Numbered from the stretch's first letter, positions 1 through 9,094 are shown. The stretch is DNA of 64,000 bases from Pseudomonas matsuisoli (GCF_014647635.1 NZ_BMPO01000003.1:310001-374000); one strand, 5' to 3'. The notes: generated by a model from the letters alone, not told the origin. Numbers and translations are program-made.

Positions 1-601
1 TCCAGATCAAGGCATCCTGCGGCCGCCCGGCAAGCGCGCCAATGATCCAGAACCTGATTTCGTCGGCACTGCGTTGATCGTTTAGAAGGATCAACGAGCT
101 GATCGCAGTCAGGATGCCAGAGAACGCGGCCCCCGCGAGCACCAGTCGCACAGGGTCATCGCCGACGCCACGTACCTGGCTGACCAGTAAAACCAGCAGG
201 CACCCCGCCAACGCCCCCAGAACAGCGACGCCCAGATTAAGAGTGGCAGCACTGGCGCCCAAACCGATCGCCAACACGACGGCGAAAGACGCACCGGCAC
301 TGACCCCCAGAAGCCCAGGCTCGGCGAGCGGGTTACGTGTGGCTGACTGCAGCACGACGCCCGCGCCCCCCAAAGCCACGCCGACAACGAGGCCCAACAG
401 CGTGCGTGGCAGGCGCAATTCGGAGATGACGAAGCGGGCTTCGCCGTCGCCCGAGGAAAGCAAAGCATGCAAGCTTCGAACGGGCCCCACCTCACCCGCC
501 CCGACCAGAAGGCTGACGAAACACAGCACCAGCAATACCACCACGCAGCAGAACAGCGCTCCGGACAGCGAGAAGCGAGCGCCTTTACCCGCTTGAATCA
601 T
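1..601 (-). CDS. FecCD-family iron-siderophore ABC permease (partial, C-terminus beyond window)
   Basis: Translating the minus strand from the ATG at 601 gives an open frame of about 200 residues running off the left edge. It begins MIQAGKGARFSLSG, has a membrane segment at about residues 14-35, then the family-typical 'RLPRTLLGLVVGVALGGAGVVLQ' type of region (about 63-86) followed by NPLAEPGLLGVSAGA, and 'FWIIGALAG' near the break. These are hallmarks of the FecCD/BtuC inner-membrane permeases that move ferric siderophores across the cytoplasmic membrane. The ATG overlaps the stop codon of the upstream binding protein (ATGA), so the two are translationally coupled. A second permease and an ATPase would be expected further left, outside the window. 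Confidence 0.9.
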   Translation of the reverse strand, partial: MIQAGKGARFSLSGALFCCVVVLLVLCFVSLLVGAGEVGPVRSLHALLSSGDGEARFVISELRLPRTLLGLVVGVALGGAGVVLQSATRNPLAEPGLLGVSAGASFAVVLAIGLGASAATLNLGVAVLGALAGCLLVLLVSQVRGVGDDPVRLVLAGAAFSGILTAISSLILLNDQRSADEIRFWIIGALAGRPQDALIW

Positions 602-1533
602 TGCGCGGAGACCGCCTTCTCGACGTCATCGAGAATAACATTCACCGCCAACGGGCCGCTTGCACCGCTCGACCAGATCTGGCCGTCGACGCTGACCGCA
701 CGCTCTTCGCTGACCGCACGTAGCCGCGAGAACGCCGGTTGCTGGCGCGCGGTCTGCAGTGCTTGCTCGCCGTCGGCGTTGAGCGTGGACAGAAACAGCC
801 AATCGCCATCGATGCGGGACAGGTTTTCCAGGCTCAACGGGTCGCTGTGAGGCTTGCTCTGCAATTCCTCCGCCATTGCGGTGGGCTTGAAACCCAGCTG
901 CTTGAGCAACTGGCCCACAAAAAGGTGGGCGGACATGATGCCGGGACCTTGAGGATTCCAGCGCACGACGGAAGCCACCTGGCCCGGCGTGATATGCGCT
1001 TTCAGCGCCTCGATACGGTTGTCGATTCGGTTGATCGACGCACCGGTTTCGGCTTCTTTGCCAAGCGCAGCGCCATAGAGTTCTACATTGATGCGCCAAT
1101 CCTGAAAGGATGTCGCTTTCGGCACAATGGTCGGCGCGATCATGCTGAGTTTTTCGTATTCGTTCTTAGCGAGATCCGGCGGTGCCAGAATCAAATCGGG
1201 CTTGAGTGCAAACACCGACTCCAGGTTCGTTTGGCGAGCCGTTCCCACGATCTTGATGTCACCGACCTTATCCTTCAGGTAGGCGGAAATATCGTTACCG
1301 CCCCGGGTGGCAACGCTTCCAACCGGTTTGGCGCCAACGGAAACGGCGACATCCAGCGCATTCTCGCTCAACGCGACGACACGTGTCGGCGTCCCCTCCA
1401 GGGTCACCTTGCCAAAAGCCGTATCGACCGAGCGACCCTCGGCCGCTGCACCCAACGACGCCATTCCGATCAAGCCGACCAAGGCCAAGCGACCTGTTAG
1501 ACGACGAGCGTATTTGAAAACTGTGAAATTCAC
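598..1533 (-). CDS. Periplasmic iron-siderophore-binding protein (FecB/FepB-like)
   Basis: Class III periplasmic binding protein expected to deliver a ferric siderophore to the FecCD permease encoded just downstream. The GTG at 1533 is chosen because AAGGA lies 7 bases upstream and it opens a good signal peptide (VNFTVFKYARRLTGRL, a hydrophobic core, then SLGAAAEG); this gives 311 residues. Motifs such as 'TPTRVVALSENALDVAVSVGAKPVG' and 'ALKPDLILAPP' are typical of the family. The C-terminal lobe holds 'GDWLFLSTLNADG'. A 220-base gap separates it from the esterase upstream, so it may have its own promoter, but no clear Fur box was seen in that gap. The siderophore type cannot be read from sequence; the context suggests a catecholate. 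Confidence 0.87.
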   Translation of the reverse strand: MNFTVFKYARRLTGRLALVGLIGMASLGAAAEGRSVDTAFGKVTLEGTPTRVVALSENALDVAVSVGAKPVGSVATRGGNDISAYLKDKVGDIKIVGTARQTNLESVFALKPDLILAPPDLAKNEYEKLSMIAPTIVPKATSFQDWRINVELYGAALGKEAETGASINRIDNRIEALKAHITPGQVASVVRWNPQGPGIMSAHLFVGQLLKQLGFKPTAMAEELQSKPHSDPLSLENLSRIDGDWLFLSTLNADGEQALQTARQQPAFSRLRAVSEERAVSVDGQIWSSGASGPLAVNVILDDVEKAVSAQ

Positions 1534-1753
1534 GCGGAGTCCTTCTCTACAGATGGGTGATACGCCGACTTCCTCGCCGACAATGGCAGACTCGATGCTT
1601 TCGCCCTGCTCCCGGGGCAGAGAAAAAGACCGAATTTTGCACAATCCCCCAACGCATTTTCATGGTTGAGGGCAATTATTCGAACGAGCCACACACAGTT
1701 TCGAGCCCTGCGCATCAAAAGCAAGTTCAGTTTGCGGATGCAGCTCGATGTCC

Positions 1754-2695
1754 TTATTTACCTGCGGGCGATACCCTCGCCACCGAGCGCAGGGTTTCCC
1801 CAAGCGATACAGGCAACATCGGGCCATGGCTTAGTTCGGGGAACGCTCTATAACTCACCGAGACACCCGAATAACGCGCCAGCCTTTCGGCCAGCCGCGC
1901 CGCCGCATCTGGCGGTACCGACTCGGTGGCCTTGCGCCGGGCTTTCACGACGGCGGAAACCGCGTCGCTATCGTTGTCCCGTACGCGCTCCGCCATACCC
2001 CTCATCAATGTCACCCGAATCGGTGACGGCGGCGGCGCGAAACCTTTTTCCTCGTTCAGGATGTAGCCCTCTTGCCACCAGATCGAGGGATCAGCAGCGA
2101 CATAGGACTGAAACGACTGAGGTCGCGTGAACAATGCGTGTAACGTGAACAGCCCACCGTAGGAATGCCCCCAGAGCGTCTGCCGTTTCAGGTCCACGGG
2201 CGCAATCGACGACACCCGCGGCTTGATCTGGCCTTCGATCAGATCGAGAAAGGTATCTGCCCCGCCGCCTTTACGTTCCCGAACGATGTCGTCGACGACG
2301 GGCTGACCACCCGGCAACTGCGGCGTGTAGTCATACGCACGCGCTGTCGTGTCGAACCGTAGATCGGTGGCGTAGCCGATCGCCACGATCACCGGCGGCT
2401 CGGCACGGCTCATTTCGCTTAGCAGCGCCTCATCCAGCGTCGCGAGCGCAGCATTACCATCGAGCAGATAGATCACCGGATAGCCGCTGGGCGGCGCATC
2501 GCGTTTTGGCTCAGCCACCCAAATACGGTAGTGGCGCTCGCCATCCACCGAGTCCAGATCGAAATGGGAGAAGCGATAATGAGCTGAGCCCTGATCAGCG
2601 ATCGTTGGGCCGACAGGCTTGGACAGGTCAGGTCGGGCCATTGCGGTACTCACCGTGCTTAGCAATACAAAGAAAACCCTTATCCAGAACATCAC
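1754..2695 (-). CDS. Periplasmic siderophore esterase, IroE/PfeE-like
   Basis: Alpha/beta hydrolase of the esterase D family (PF00756), 313 residues, with a signal peptide (MMFWIRVFFVLLSTVSTAMA). The nucleophile elbow is GHSYGG with Ser178; 'ADPSIWWQEG' (about 201-210) and a late His290 in 'FPELSHGP' match the IroE/PfeE/Fes group, which hydrolyses tri-catecholate esters such as enterobactin to release iron. Export points to a periplasmic IroE/PfeE role rather than cytoplasmic Fes. Its start overlaps the stop of the methyltransferase gene by 4 bases (ATGA), so the two are coupled. The neighbouring receptor and PfeRS-like system support a siderophore substrate; a general esterase role cannot be excluded. 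Confidence 0.85.
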   Translation of the reverse strand: MMFWIRVFFVLLSTVSTAMARPDLSKPVGPTIADQGSAHYRFSHFDLDSVDGERHYRIWVAEPKRDAPPSGYPVIYLLDGNAALATLDEALLSEMSRAEPPVIVAIGYATDLRFDTTARAYDYTPQLPGGQPVVDDIVRERKGGGADTFLDLIEGQIKPRVSSIAPVDLKRQTLWGHSYGGLFTLHALFTRPQSFQSYVAADPSIWWQEGYILNEEKGFAPPPSPIRVTLMRGMAERVRDNDSDAVSAVVKARRKATESVPPDAAARLAERLARYSGVSVSYRAFPELSHGPMLPVSLGETLRSVARVSPAGK

Positions 2696-4203
2696 GCTCC
2701 CACCACTCCAAGCTGCTGCCAGACCGGCAGCGTATCCCGTTCAAAACGTTGCAGTCTCGCCTCCAGCTGTTCACCCGGGCTCTCGACCGCTCGCCAACCC
2801 AAACGCCGAAGCAAGGCCGCCGTCGTTTCGCATAAGGCCCTGCCGCGTAGTTGAGGGTGATCCAGCAGAACACGAGCGGCTGCCATTTCAATGGTGTCAG
2901 CCGCGATACCAGCACCTAAGCTAGGTGCCGCTAGATGCGTGTAATGCTCTCCGCACAAAACGCCCTCGCTAATGATCCGATTCAACGCGTGACATCGATC
3001 TACATCGACTGCGCCATGCCGTAGCGGGTGCACATGGCCCGCCCAGGCAAGCATCTGCAACGCAGGGCTAATCCCGGATATCCGGCCTTGGAGTGCTGGA
3101 AGCCGCGCCAGCTCGGCAAAGCTCCAGGCGCTCTGCCTCAACGCGGCCAGCAGTGGAGTGAACAGCTGCGGATCAGCGGGTATCGGACCAATACGTGTTT
3201 CGAATTCCAACGTGTCGTTGGTTGAAGCGCTTGGCAGCCCGACCCAACAACTGTTCAGCAGTACATCACGGTGCTCGTCCGAAGCCATCGCATCTGGATT
3301 ACGCGTGTACAGGTCACGCCGCTGGGATTGGTTACGTGCGATGTCCTTGAACGCTTCACGCTTAGGGGTATCTGATAAGCCTTCGAGCACCGGTATGCAA
3401 TTGCCCGGTAAAGACAGGCTATCGATGTTTTCCAGCGGCGTCGCACTGCCGACCAGCCTGCATCCCAACCCGGCGAACTCGGTGATCACTTCTCCGACAT
3501 GAAACGGCGTCCAATGCTCACAAAGCAGTTCGTGGGCCAAAAACGCCATATCTTCGCTGTCAGCGCGCTCCAGCCTGCGTGCAACGTCAGGATGATCGAC
3601 GAAATAACCAGCACCGGCATCCTGCCACTGGCGGATCGCCGATAATCCTGCACGCAAGCGATCCGCTGGATCGCCGGATGATTGCTGTGCGATCTGCCAA
3701 AGCGCTCGCTGAGCGGCGATCATCGCCGACATTCCCGGATGCGTCATATACGCGAGGTAGACGACGCCGCCCGGTTTGAGATGCTGCGCGATGAACTGGC
3801 GGATCGCGCTGCGGTTGTCTGGCGATATCCAGGAATACACGCCATGCAGGACGATGAAGTCGAAGCCCTCCCCGTCATAGCTGTCTGCAAGCGTCGAAAA
3901 GCTCGCCTGGCTAAATTCCAGATTGGTCAATCCGGCGGCTGAAGCCTGGCGTTGGCCGTGTTCAATGTGCCGGCTGTTGAAATCGACGGCCAAAAACTGC
4001 CCCGATGGGTTCGAAGCAGCGAGAACAAGGCTGTTGAGGCCTTGGCCACAACCCAACTCGCAATACCGAAAAGCCTTGGCAATGTCAGGCGCGTGCTGGC
4101 CAAGCGCACCCATAACGGAAACGATCCAGCTCGGCGATAGCTCGGGCTGGACATGGTGCGGATAGGGGTAATCGGCTAAGTAGCCGTCAGTCCAAAGTGA
4201 CAT
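2692..4203 (-). CDS. Class I SAM methyltransferase with C-terminal regulatory domain
   Basis: 503 residues, cytoplasmic, no signal peptide. The N-terminal half (about 40-190) is a Rossmann methyltransferase: motif I 'YCELGCGQGLNSLVL' at about 47-61, the acidic 'FLAVDFNSRHI' end of strand 2, and 'GEGFDFIVLHGVYSWI' as motif IV/post-motif. The remaining C-terminal part resembles the methyltransferase-regulatory domain (PF10119). The substrate is unknown. It lies between the receptor and the esterase gene, coupled to the latter by ATGA, so it should be made under iron starvation with them. A role in modifying a siderophore, a breakdown product or an uptake component is only inference. The Shine-Dalgarno is weak and follows directly after the hairpin at 4219-4247. 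Confidence 0.85.
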   Translation of the reverse strand: MSLWTDGYLADYPYPHHVQPELSPSWIVSVMGALGQHAPDIAKAFRYCELGCGQGLNSLVLAASNPSGQFLAVDFNSRHIEHGQRQASAAGLTNLEFSQASFSTLADSYDGEGFDFIVLHGVYSWISPDNRSAIRQFIAQHLKPGGVVYLAYMTHPGMSAMIAAQRALWQIAQQSSGDPADRLRAGLSAIRQWQDAGAGYFVDHPDVARRLERADSEDMAFLAHELLCEHWTPFHVGEVITEFAGLGCRLVGSATPLENIDSLSLPGNCIPVLEGLSDTPKREAFKDIARNQSQRRDLYTRNPDAMASDEHRDVLLNSCWVGLPSASTNDTLEFETRIGPIPADPQLFTPLLAALRQSAWSFAELARLPALQGRISGISPALQMLAWAGHVHPLRHGAVDVDRCHALNRIISEGVLCGEHYTHLAAPSLGAGIAADTIEMAAARVLLDHPQLRGRALCETTAALLRRLGWRAVESPGEQLEARLQRFERDTLPVWQQLGVVGA

Positions 4204-4218
4204 GTCAACTCACAACAA

Positions 4219-4247
4219 AGCTCCACCAGGCATAACCTGGCGGAGCT
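4219..4247 (-). terminator. Stem-loop between receptor and methyltransferase genes (attenuator candidate)
   Basis: On the minus strand AGCTCCGCCAGG and CCTGGTGGAGCT form a 12-bp stem around a 5-base loop, followed by TTTGTTGT. The single imperfect pair is a G-U wobble in minus-strand RNA but an A-C mismatch on the plus strand, which fits function in the leftward transcript. It could lower expression of the downstream genes relative to the receptor, or stabilise the receptor mRNA 3' end. Confidence 0.6.
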
Positions 4248-4271
4248 GTCTCGATGGGTAAGCGATCGGTA

Positions 4272-6587
4272 TCAGAACGACGCCGTCACAGAGGCGAAGT
4301 ACGCACGACCGGGCTCGTTATACGTATTCGCTCCGGCTCCGCTCGAGTTCGCTTCACGGTAAAGACGCTTGTCGAACATGTTGCTGATACCTGTGGTGAA
4401 GCGCCATGTTTCATCCAACTCGTAGTTGGCGGTAATGCCGAAGATGGTATAGCGCTCGCGCTCGCCCAGCTCCGCGTCAGTCGCCTGCCCGCCTTGGGAG
4501 TTCAGCCTGCGCGGCTCCTGCTTACCGTAGTGGGTCATGCTGAAAGAAAGATCCAGCGACTGAGTTACCGCCCAATCCAGCATCGAGTTAACCGTGTACT
4601 TCGGAATGACCGAAAGCGGCTCTCTCGTCTCTTTGTTGATGTTCTGGATCATGTACGTGAAGTTGTTGTTCCAGCTCAGGATCTCTCCCTCGACACCCAG
4701 CAATGGGACGTTGATATTGCCTTCCCAGCCCGAAACGACGGCCTTGGATGCGTTTTCCCACTGGAATACTTGCCCGAGTGGATTCGGGTTCGTCGCCGTC
4801 GGATTCCCCGGCACTACAGCGACAGGATCGGAGCCGTTGCCCATGCCGGCGACGATCTTGTTCTTGTAGTCGTTGTGGAAATACGTCAACCCGGCGCTCC
4901 ACCCGGCATTGTCATAAGCGATACCCAACTCTTTGTTCAGGCTTGTCTCGGCATCCAGATTGTCATTGCCTTGTACGTAGCAACCTGCACCCAGATTCCC
5001 CGTGTTGATCGGGCATCCGTTACCCATGGAGAAATACAGGTAATTGGGGTTCGACTGGTACAGGTTCGGTGCTTTGAACGCACGCGCGACACCGCCCTTC
5101 AGCGTTACGGTGTCCGTAACTTTGTAGGAACTGTTAAGACTCGGGCTCCAGTTGCTGCCGAACTCGCTGTGCTGGTCGAAGCGCACACCTGGGGTAAGAA
5201 TCCAGCGAGAGGTCAGCTCGATGTTGTCCTCGACGAATACGGCATAGTTATCCGCATCGGTCTCGCCGGAGCGAACACCCGTATCGGCACCAGGCACAAC
5301 GACGCCGTTACTGGCGTTCTGACTCATCGAATAAGGATCATCCAGTTCGTCTCGTGTCGCTTCCGCGCCCACCGTCAAAACCTGCTCGAAAGCAAACTGC
5401 AATGGGAGGTTTACTTCGCCAGCCAGGCGATAGGCTTTGAGCTCAGAAACCGATTCCCCGGTATTCGGGCTTCCTTCCGAACTTCCTGCCAGGCCCTCGT
5501 TGACGCGGCGATTGCGCGTGTTTTCGTAGGAAGCAACGACCTGGGAAGTTCCGAAATCCCAATCACCTCGGTGCGTGATGGACGCACTTTGACGGTACAT
5601 GGTGTTCGTTTCCTTGCCACTATTGGCCAGCTCGTTCAAAAGCTCGGAGCCACCACTGCTGACACCTCGATCACCTGCGTAGATGTTCCCCTGGCGGCTG
5701 AAGCCGCCCTCGAATTCGAGGGTCTGCTGGGGGTCAAGATCCCAACGCAACAGCCCGTTGACATCCTTGTTACGGACGCCCTCCCGACCCGCGGGCGGAG
5801 TAACGCCTGCGGAATACTCTTCGTTCAGAGACAAGTCGTCTGCATCGGTCTTGTTCACGTTGCCGTACAGGCGATACGACAGCGAGTCGACGATGGGGCC
5901 GGTAAGGCTGAAGCCAATGCGCCGGGTATCTCCCTCGGCACTGTCTTCAGGAATATTGGTGTATGCCGTGACCGAGCCGCTGTGCTTGTCAGTTGGAGCT
6001 TTGGTGATGATGTTCACCACACCACCGGCTGCACCGGAACCGTAACGAGCCGCAGCCGGGCCACGCAGAACCTCGATACGCTCGACCGCATCGACCGGCA
6101 CCCAGTTGGTGTCGCCGCGAGTGTTGCGTTCGCCACTACGTCCCATACGCACGGAGTTTCGCGAGCTCACGGGCTTTCCATCAATGAGGATGAGCGTGTT
6201 CTCCGGTCCCATACCGCGCAGGTCGATTTGGCGATTGTTGCCGTACTGACCGGTGGCACTGTTACCGGTGAGATTGACACCTGGCATCTTGCGGATGATG
6301 TCTGAAAGGTCGTTTACCGGCGGACGCTTCTTGATGTCTTCGGCGGTGATGAGTGAAACGCCAGGCGCTTGCTTCAGCTCTTGTTCGGCAGTGCCGATAA
6401 CACGCGTTTCCTCAACTTGAAGCGCCTCGCTCGATCCATCAGCGGGTAACACACTATCCGTGCGATCCTCGCCCACGGTCACATCGTCGATCCCCAGCTC
6501 CAGAGTCTGGCCCTGAGCCATAGCAGGCGCACCAAACGCCAGAAAAACTGCAGTAGCCAACAAACTCGGCTTGAATTTAGGTTCCAT
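4272..6587 (-). CDS. pfeA: TonB-dependent outer-membrane ferric-catecholate receptor (FepA/PfeA-like)
   Basis: Gated beta-barrel receptor of 771 residues. The ATG at 6587 is preferred: it has GGGGGAAC upstream and opens a signal peptide (MEPKFKPSLLATAVFLAF..AMAQ). The plug domain carries 'LKQAPGVSLITAEDIKKRPP', 'DLSDIIRKMPGVNLTGNS', 'NRQIDLRGMGPENTLILIDG' and 'VERIEVLRGPAAARYGSGA', which is the FepA/PfeA/PirA signature rather than generic TonB receptors. The barrel ends with Phe as expected for outer-membrane insertion. It heads the methyltransferase-esterase unit. Its promoter at 6688-6726 has a Fur-like element and the GTAAA-N5-TTTAC repeat shared with the other receptor. The ligand is probably enterobactin or a related catecholate; PirA-type is the alternative. 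Confidence 0.86.
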   Translation of the reverse strand: MEPKFKPSLLATAVFLAFGAPAMAQGQTLELGIDDVTVGEDRTDSVLPADGSSEALQVEETRVIGTAEQELKQAPGVSLITAEDIKKRPPVNDLSDIIRKMPGVNLTGNSATGQYGNNRQIDLRGMGPENTLILIDGKPVSSRNSVRMGRSGERNTRGDTNWVPVDAVERIEVLRGPAAARYGSGAAGGVVNIITKAPTDKHSGSVTAYTNIPEDSAEGDTRRIGFSLTGPIVDSLSYRLYGNVNKTDADDLSLNEEYSAGVTPPAGREGVRNKDVNGLLRWDLDPQQTLEFEGGFSRQGNIYAGDRGVSSGGSELLNELANSGKETNTMYRQSASITHRGDWDFGTSQVVASYENTRNRRVNEGLAGSSEGSPNTGESVSELKAYRLAGEVNLPLQFAFEQVLTVGAEATRDELDDPYSMSQNASNGVVVPGADTGVRSGETDADNYAVFVEDNIELTSRWILTPGVRFDQHSEFGSNWSPSLNSSYKVTDTVTLKGGVARAFKAPNLYQSNPNYLYFSMGNGCPINTGNLGAGCYVQGNDNLDAETSLNKELGIAYDNAGWSAGLTYFHNDYKNKIVAGMGNGSDPVAVVPGNPTATNPNPLGQVFQWENASKAVVSGWEGNINVPLLGVEGEILSWNNNFTYMIQNINKETREPLSVIPKYTVNSMLDWAVTQSLDLSFSMTHYGKQEPRRLNSQGGQATDAELGERERYTIFGITANYELDETWRFTTGISNMFDKRLYREANSSGAGANTYNEPGRAYFASVTASF

Positions 6588-6687
6588 TCCGTTCCCCCAT
6601 GAACGACTTCGTAATCGCCGAGCGCGAGCGTTCCCTTTGCCCTTCAAATGGAACTTTCTGCGTAGACGCTAAGATTCACCGGGCCTG

Positions 6688-6726
6688 GATGATATTCATT
6701 ATCAAATAGTAGTAAACATCATTTAC
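6688..6726 (-). promoter_or_regulatory. Receptor promoter module: Fur-like box plus GTAAA-N5-TTTAC inverted repeat
   Basis: A Fur-like element GATGATATTCATTATC spans 6688-6703 and the inverted repeat GTAAACATCATTTAC spans 6712-6726, upstream of it in the direction of transcription. The same two elements at the same 21-base offset occur before the second receptor (9177/9198). The Fur element should give iron repression; the inverted repeat is a candidate binding site for the PfeR-like regulator. Confidence 0.75.
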
Positions 6727-7018
6727 ATACTATACAAATCTGCCAATTGGGTACTGGAGCCATTGCCAATCGCAAGCAACACCCTCCAGTAAGGTGCACA
6801 CCTCCATCGCAGGCCCGTCTGCTCCTGCATGGAGATGACTGGCCGGGTGGACCGGCATCGCGCCAGATCGCCCGCAAGCGGGCTCCTACAGGAATCAGGA
6901 ATAGCTTTGGATTGGCGTCTAGCCGATCGGTCCTACGCAACAATGCGGCGCCTGCCGAACGGCCTGTAAATCTCATAGCAATGCACGCCCGGCCACGCCC
7001 CTGCTGATCGCCGCAAGG
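6727..7018. other. Intergenic spacer with one REP-like element
   Basis: Non-coding stretch between the end of the second receptor gene and the pfeA-like promoter. It holds a REP-like unit at about 6866-6892 (CGCCCGCAAGCGGGCTCCTACAGG), the short palindrome plus 'GCTCCTACA' tail typical of Pseudomonas. No convincing gene or strong terminator was seen in the rest. Confidence 0.6.
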
Positions 7019-9094
7019 TCAGAAATCAACAGTCAAACCCACCGTGAGTCGGCGCCCATCGAGCACGACGCCGTATTCGTCGTTGCTGACCTCTTTGTTC
7101 GCGACGTTGTACAGCCCGCCTTTGAGATCGATATTCCGCGTCAGCTGATAAACGAGCCCGACGTCCACGAAACCATACCCCGGGGTACCGTCCGACATGC
7201 TGACGCGGCTTAAGTAGTCACTGGTTTTCCCGCGGTAGTTGTACTGGACCCAGCTGCCCAATTTTTCCGTCACATCCCAGTCCAACCCCGCGTTGAACAT
7301 GTGCCGAGGCACCTTGTTCAGTGGATCGCCCTTGAAGTCGCCGCTCTTCTGCTCAGAGTCGGTGAAGGTGTAGCTGGTACGGAAATCCAAATCGTCGCGC
7401 AGGGCGTAATCCAGGGTGAACTCCACCCCCTGCATCATCGCCTCGCTGATGTTTCGCTGCGTGCTCAAGAACAGATAGTTGTTGCCACCGAACGGGCAGC
7501 TCCACGCCGAGGGGTCGTTTCTGACCGCCGTTGAATTCGGCGTTTCACAGGTGCGGAATTCGGCGATTTTGTCCTTGTATTCGGTATGGAACAACATGAG
7601 GCTGGTATTCAAACCGAGCGCCTTGTCGTCGTAGACGTAACCGAATTCATAGCTCGTACTGGTTTCGGGTTCGAGCTCGGAATTACCAATGATGAGTGCG
7701 CGCGGATGCGGTACAGGCGATCCACCACCGCCCGTGCCGCGCCCAAACCCTTCGGTAGCGGAGGTAAGGCTGGGCTGGAGATAGCCGGTCGACACGCCGC
7801 CTTTGAACGTCAATTCGGGCGTCGCGTGATGGACGCCGTAAACACGTGGCGACAGGTGTCCGCCGAACAATTCGTCGTCGTTGTAGCGCAGGCCCGTGGT
7901 GACCGAGAAGTTATCGAGGATGCCCCATTCGATTTCGCTGTACAGGGCCGCCAGCCAGCGGTCCACCTTCTTGACCGCGCCGTCGACATTCGACGTCAGC
8001 AGCCCATTGGTCTCGTCAACGAAACTTTCGTTCTTGTACTGCCCGCCGAACGTCAGGGTGTGGCGCCCCAGGAACCAGGTGCCCTGGGAATTGAGGATGC
8101 TCACCCGCTCGCGTTTGGTCGATGTCTGTACGCGGTCCGATATGTCGTGCTGAAGATAGGTATTGAGCAGAACATCGCCATAGTTGCCGTCGTGCGAAAT
8201 GACGTAGACGTCCTTGTCGTAGCGCGTCGTGGAACGCGTTGCATCCTCGGCGACACTCCTGCCGGGCGTGTGCGTGTAGCGGCGCGTCGCCGAGTCGTAG
8301 CTGAAGCCGAATTCGTTTTGATCGTTCGGCGTGAAATACAGCCGCGCGCCGCCCTTCTTGTTGGTACTGTCCGGGGTGCTCTCTGCAGAGTCGCCGCCAC
8401 CTGAGTAGTCGCTTTCCACGGTATTCACGTACGAGCCGTTGAGTTGCAGCCCGAGCAAATCGGGCACCAGCGCGCCGCCAGCGAACAGGTCCACCTGCTT
8501 ACCGTCGTTGCTGAGATCGTTAAGCGAGCGCGTGTATTCGGTATTGAGGCTGCCGTGCCATGCGTTCCCGGACTTACGGGTGATGATGTTCACCACGCCA
8601 CCCATCGCCTCGGACCCATACAACGATGACATGGGCCCACGGATGACTTCGATGCGTTCGATCATCGACAGCGGCGGAAGCGCAATTTGCTTGCCGCCGT
8701 CGGACCCATTCGTATTGACCGAGCGCCCTGCGGATATGGGCCTGCCGTCGATAAGGTAGAGCGTATAGGCCGCCGTCATTCCGCGGATGCTGATGTCCTG
8801 CATGCCGCCCCCGCCAGTGACATAGACTCCAGGGATGTTTTTCATCGCGTCGGTAATGTCGCTGTAGGACTGCTTTTCCAGCTCTTTACGCGAAACCACC
8901 GAAATGCTGGCCGGTGCATCTGCAATGTTCTGTTCGAAACCTGACGCGCTGCGGACGGTGGTCGTACCGAGCTCTAGCGCTTCAGCGCGTTCGGTGCCGC
9001 CAATGTCCAACGCCTGCGCGGCCACCGTACCTGGCGCGCCAATAGCCATCGCTACAGCCATTGCCAAGGTGTGCTTACGATTCCTGATCTTCAA
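7019..9094 (-). CDS. TonB-dependent outer-membrane siderophore receptor (second receptor, CirA-like)
   Basis: Outer-membrane receptor of 691 residues. The TTG at 9094 is chosen because GGAGG sits exactly 7 bases upstream and it opens a clean signal peptide (LKIRNRKHTLAMAVAMAIG..TVAAQA); an ATG further upstream adds a non-signal-like leader and has no such site. The plug shows 'ADAPASISVVSRKELEKQ', 'DITDAMKNIPGVYVTGGG', 'ISIRGMTAAYTLYLIDG' and 'IERIEVIRGPMSSLYGSEA'; the barrel ends 'LTVGLTVDF' with terminal Phe. The general pattern is nearer CirA/IrgA-type catecholate receptors than the FepA group of its neighbour. It sits directly downstream of the pfeS-like gene with its own Fur/inverted-repeat promoter, so it is probably a partner receptor in the same regulon. 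Ligand unknown. Confidence 0.85.
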   Translation of the reverse strand: MKIRNRKHTLAMAVAMAIGAPGTVAAQALDIGGTERAEALELGTTTVRSASGFEQNIADAPASISVVSRKELEKQSYSDITDAMKNIPGVYVTGGGGMQDISIRGMTAAYTLYLIDGRPISAGRSVNTNGSDGGKQIALPPLSMIERIEVIRGPMSSLYGSEAMGGVVNIITRKSGNAWHGSLNTEYTRSLNDLSNDGKQVDLFAGGALVPDLLGLQLNGSYVNTVESDYSGGGDSAESTPDSTNKKGGARLYFTPNDQNEFGFSYDSATRRYTHTPGRSVAEDATRSTTRYDKDVYVISHDGNYGDVLLNTYLQHDISDRVQTSTKRERVSILNSQGTWFLGRHTLTFGGQYKNESFVDETNGLLTSNVDGAVKKVDRWLAALYSEIEWGILDNFSVTTGLRYNDDELFGGHLSPRVYGVHHATPELTFKGGVSTGYLQPSLTSATEGFGRGTGGGGSPVPHPRALIIGNSELEPETSTSYEFGYVYDDKALGLNTSLMLFHTEYKDKIAEFRTCETPNSTAVRNDPSAWSCPFGGNNYLFLSTQRNISEAMMQGVEFTLDYALRDDLDFRTSYTFTDSEQKSGDFKGDPLNKVPRHMFNAGLDWDVTEKLGSWVQYNYRGKTSDYLSRVSMSDGTPGYGFVDVGLVYQLTRNIDLKGGLYNVANKEVSNDEYGVVLDGRRLTVGLTVDF

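Noticed and set aside
1534-1753. Cobalamin-type riboswitch before the binding-protein gene
   Set aside because: Considered because FecB/FecCD transporters can carry vitamin B12, but no B12-box or similar conserved elements were seen.
4254-6305. Long plus-strand open frame (683 codons) opposite the FepA-like receptor
   Set aside because: No signal, motif or family pattern; the opposite strand encodes a complete receptor. High-GC genes routinely leave the antisense frame open.
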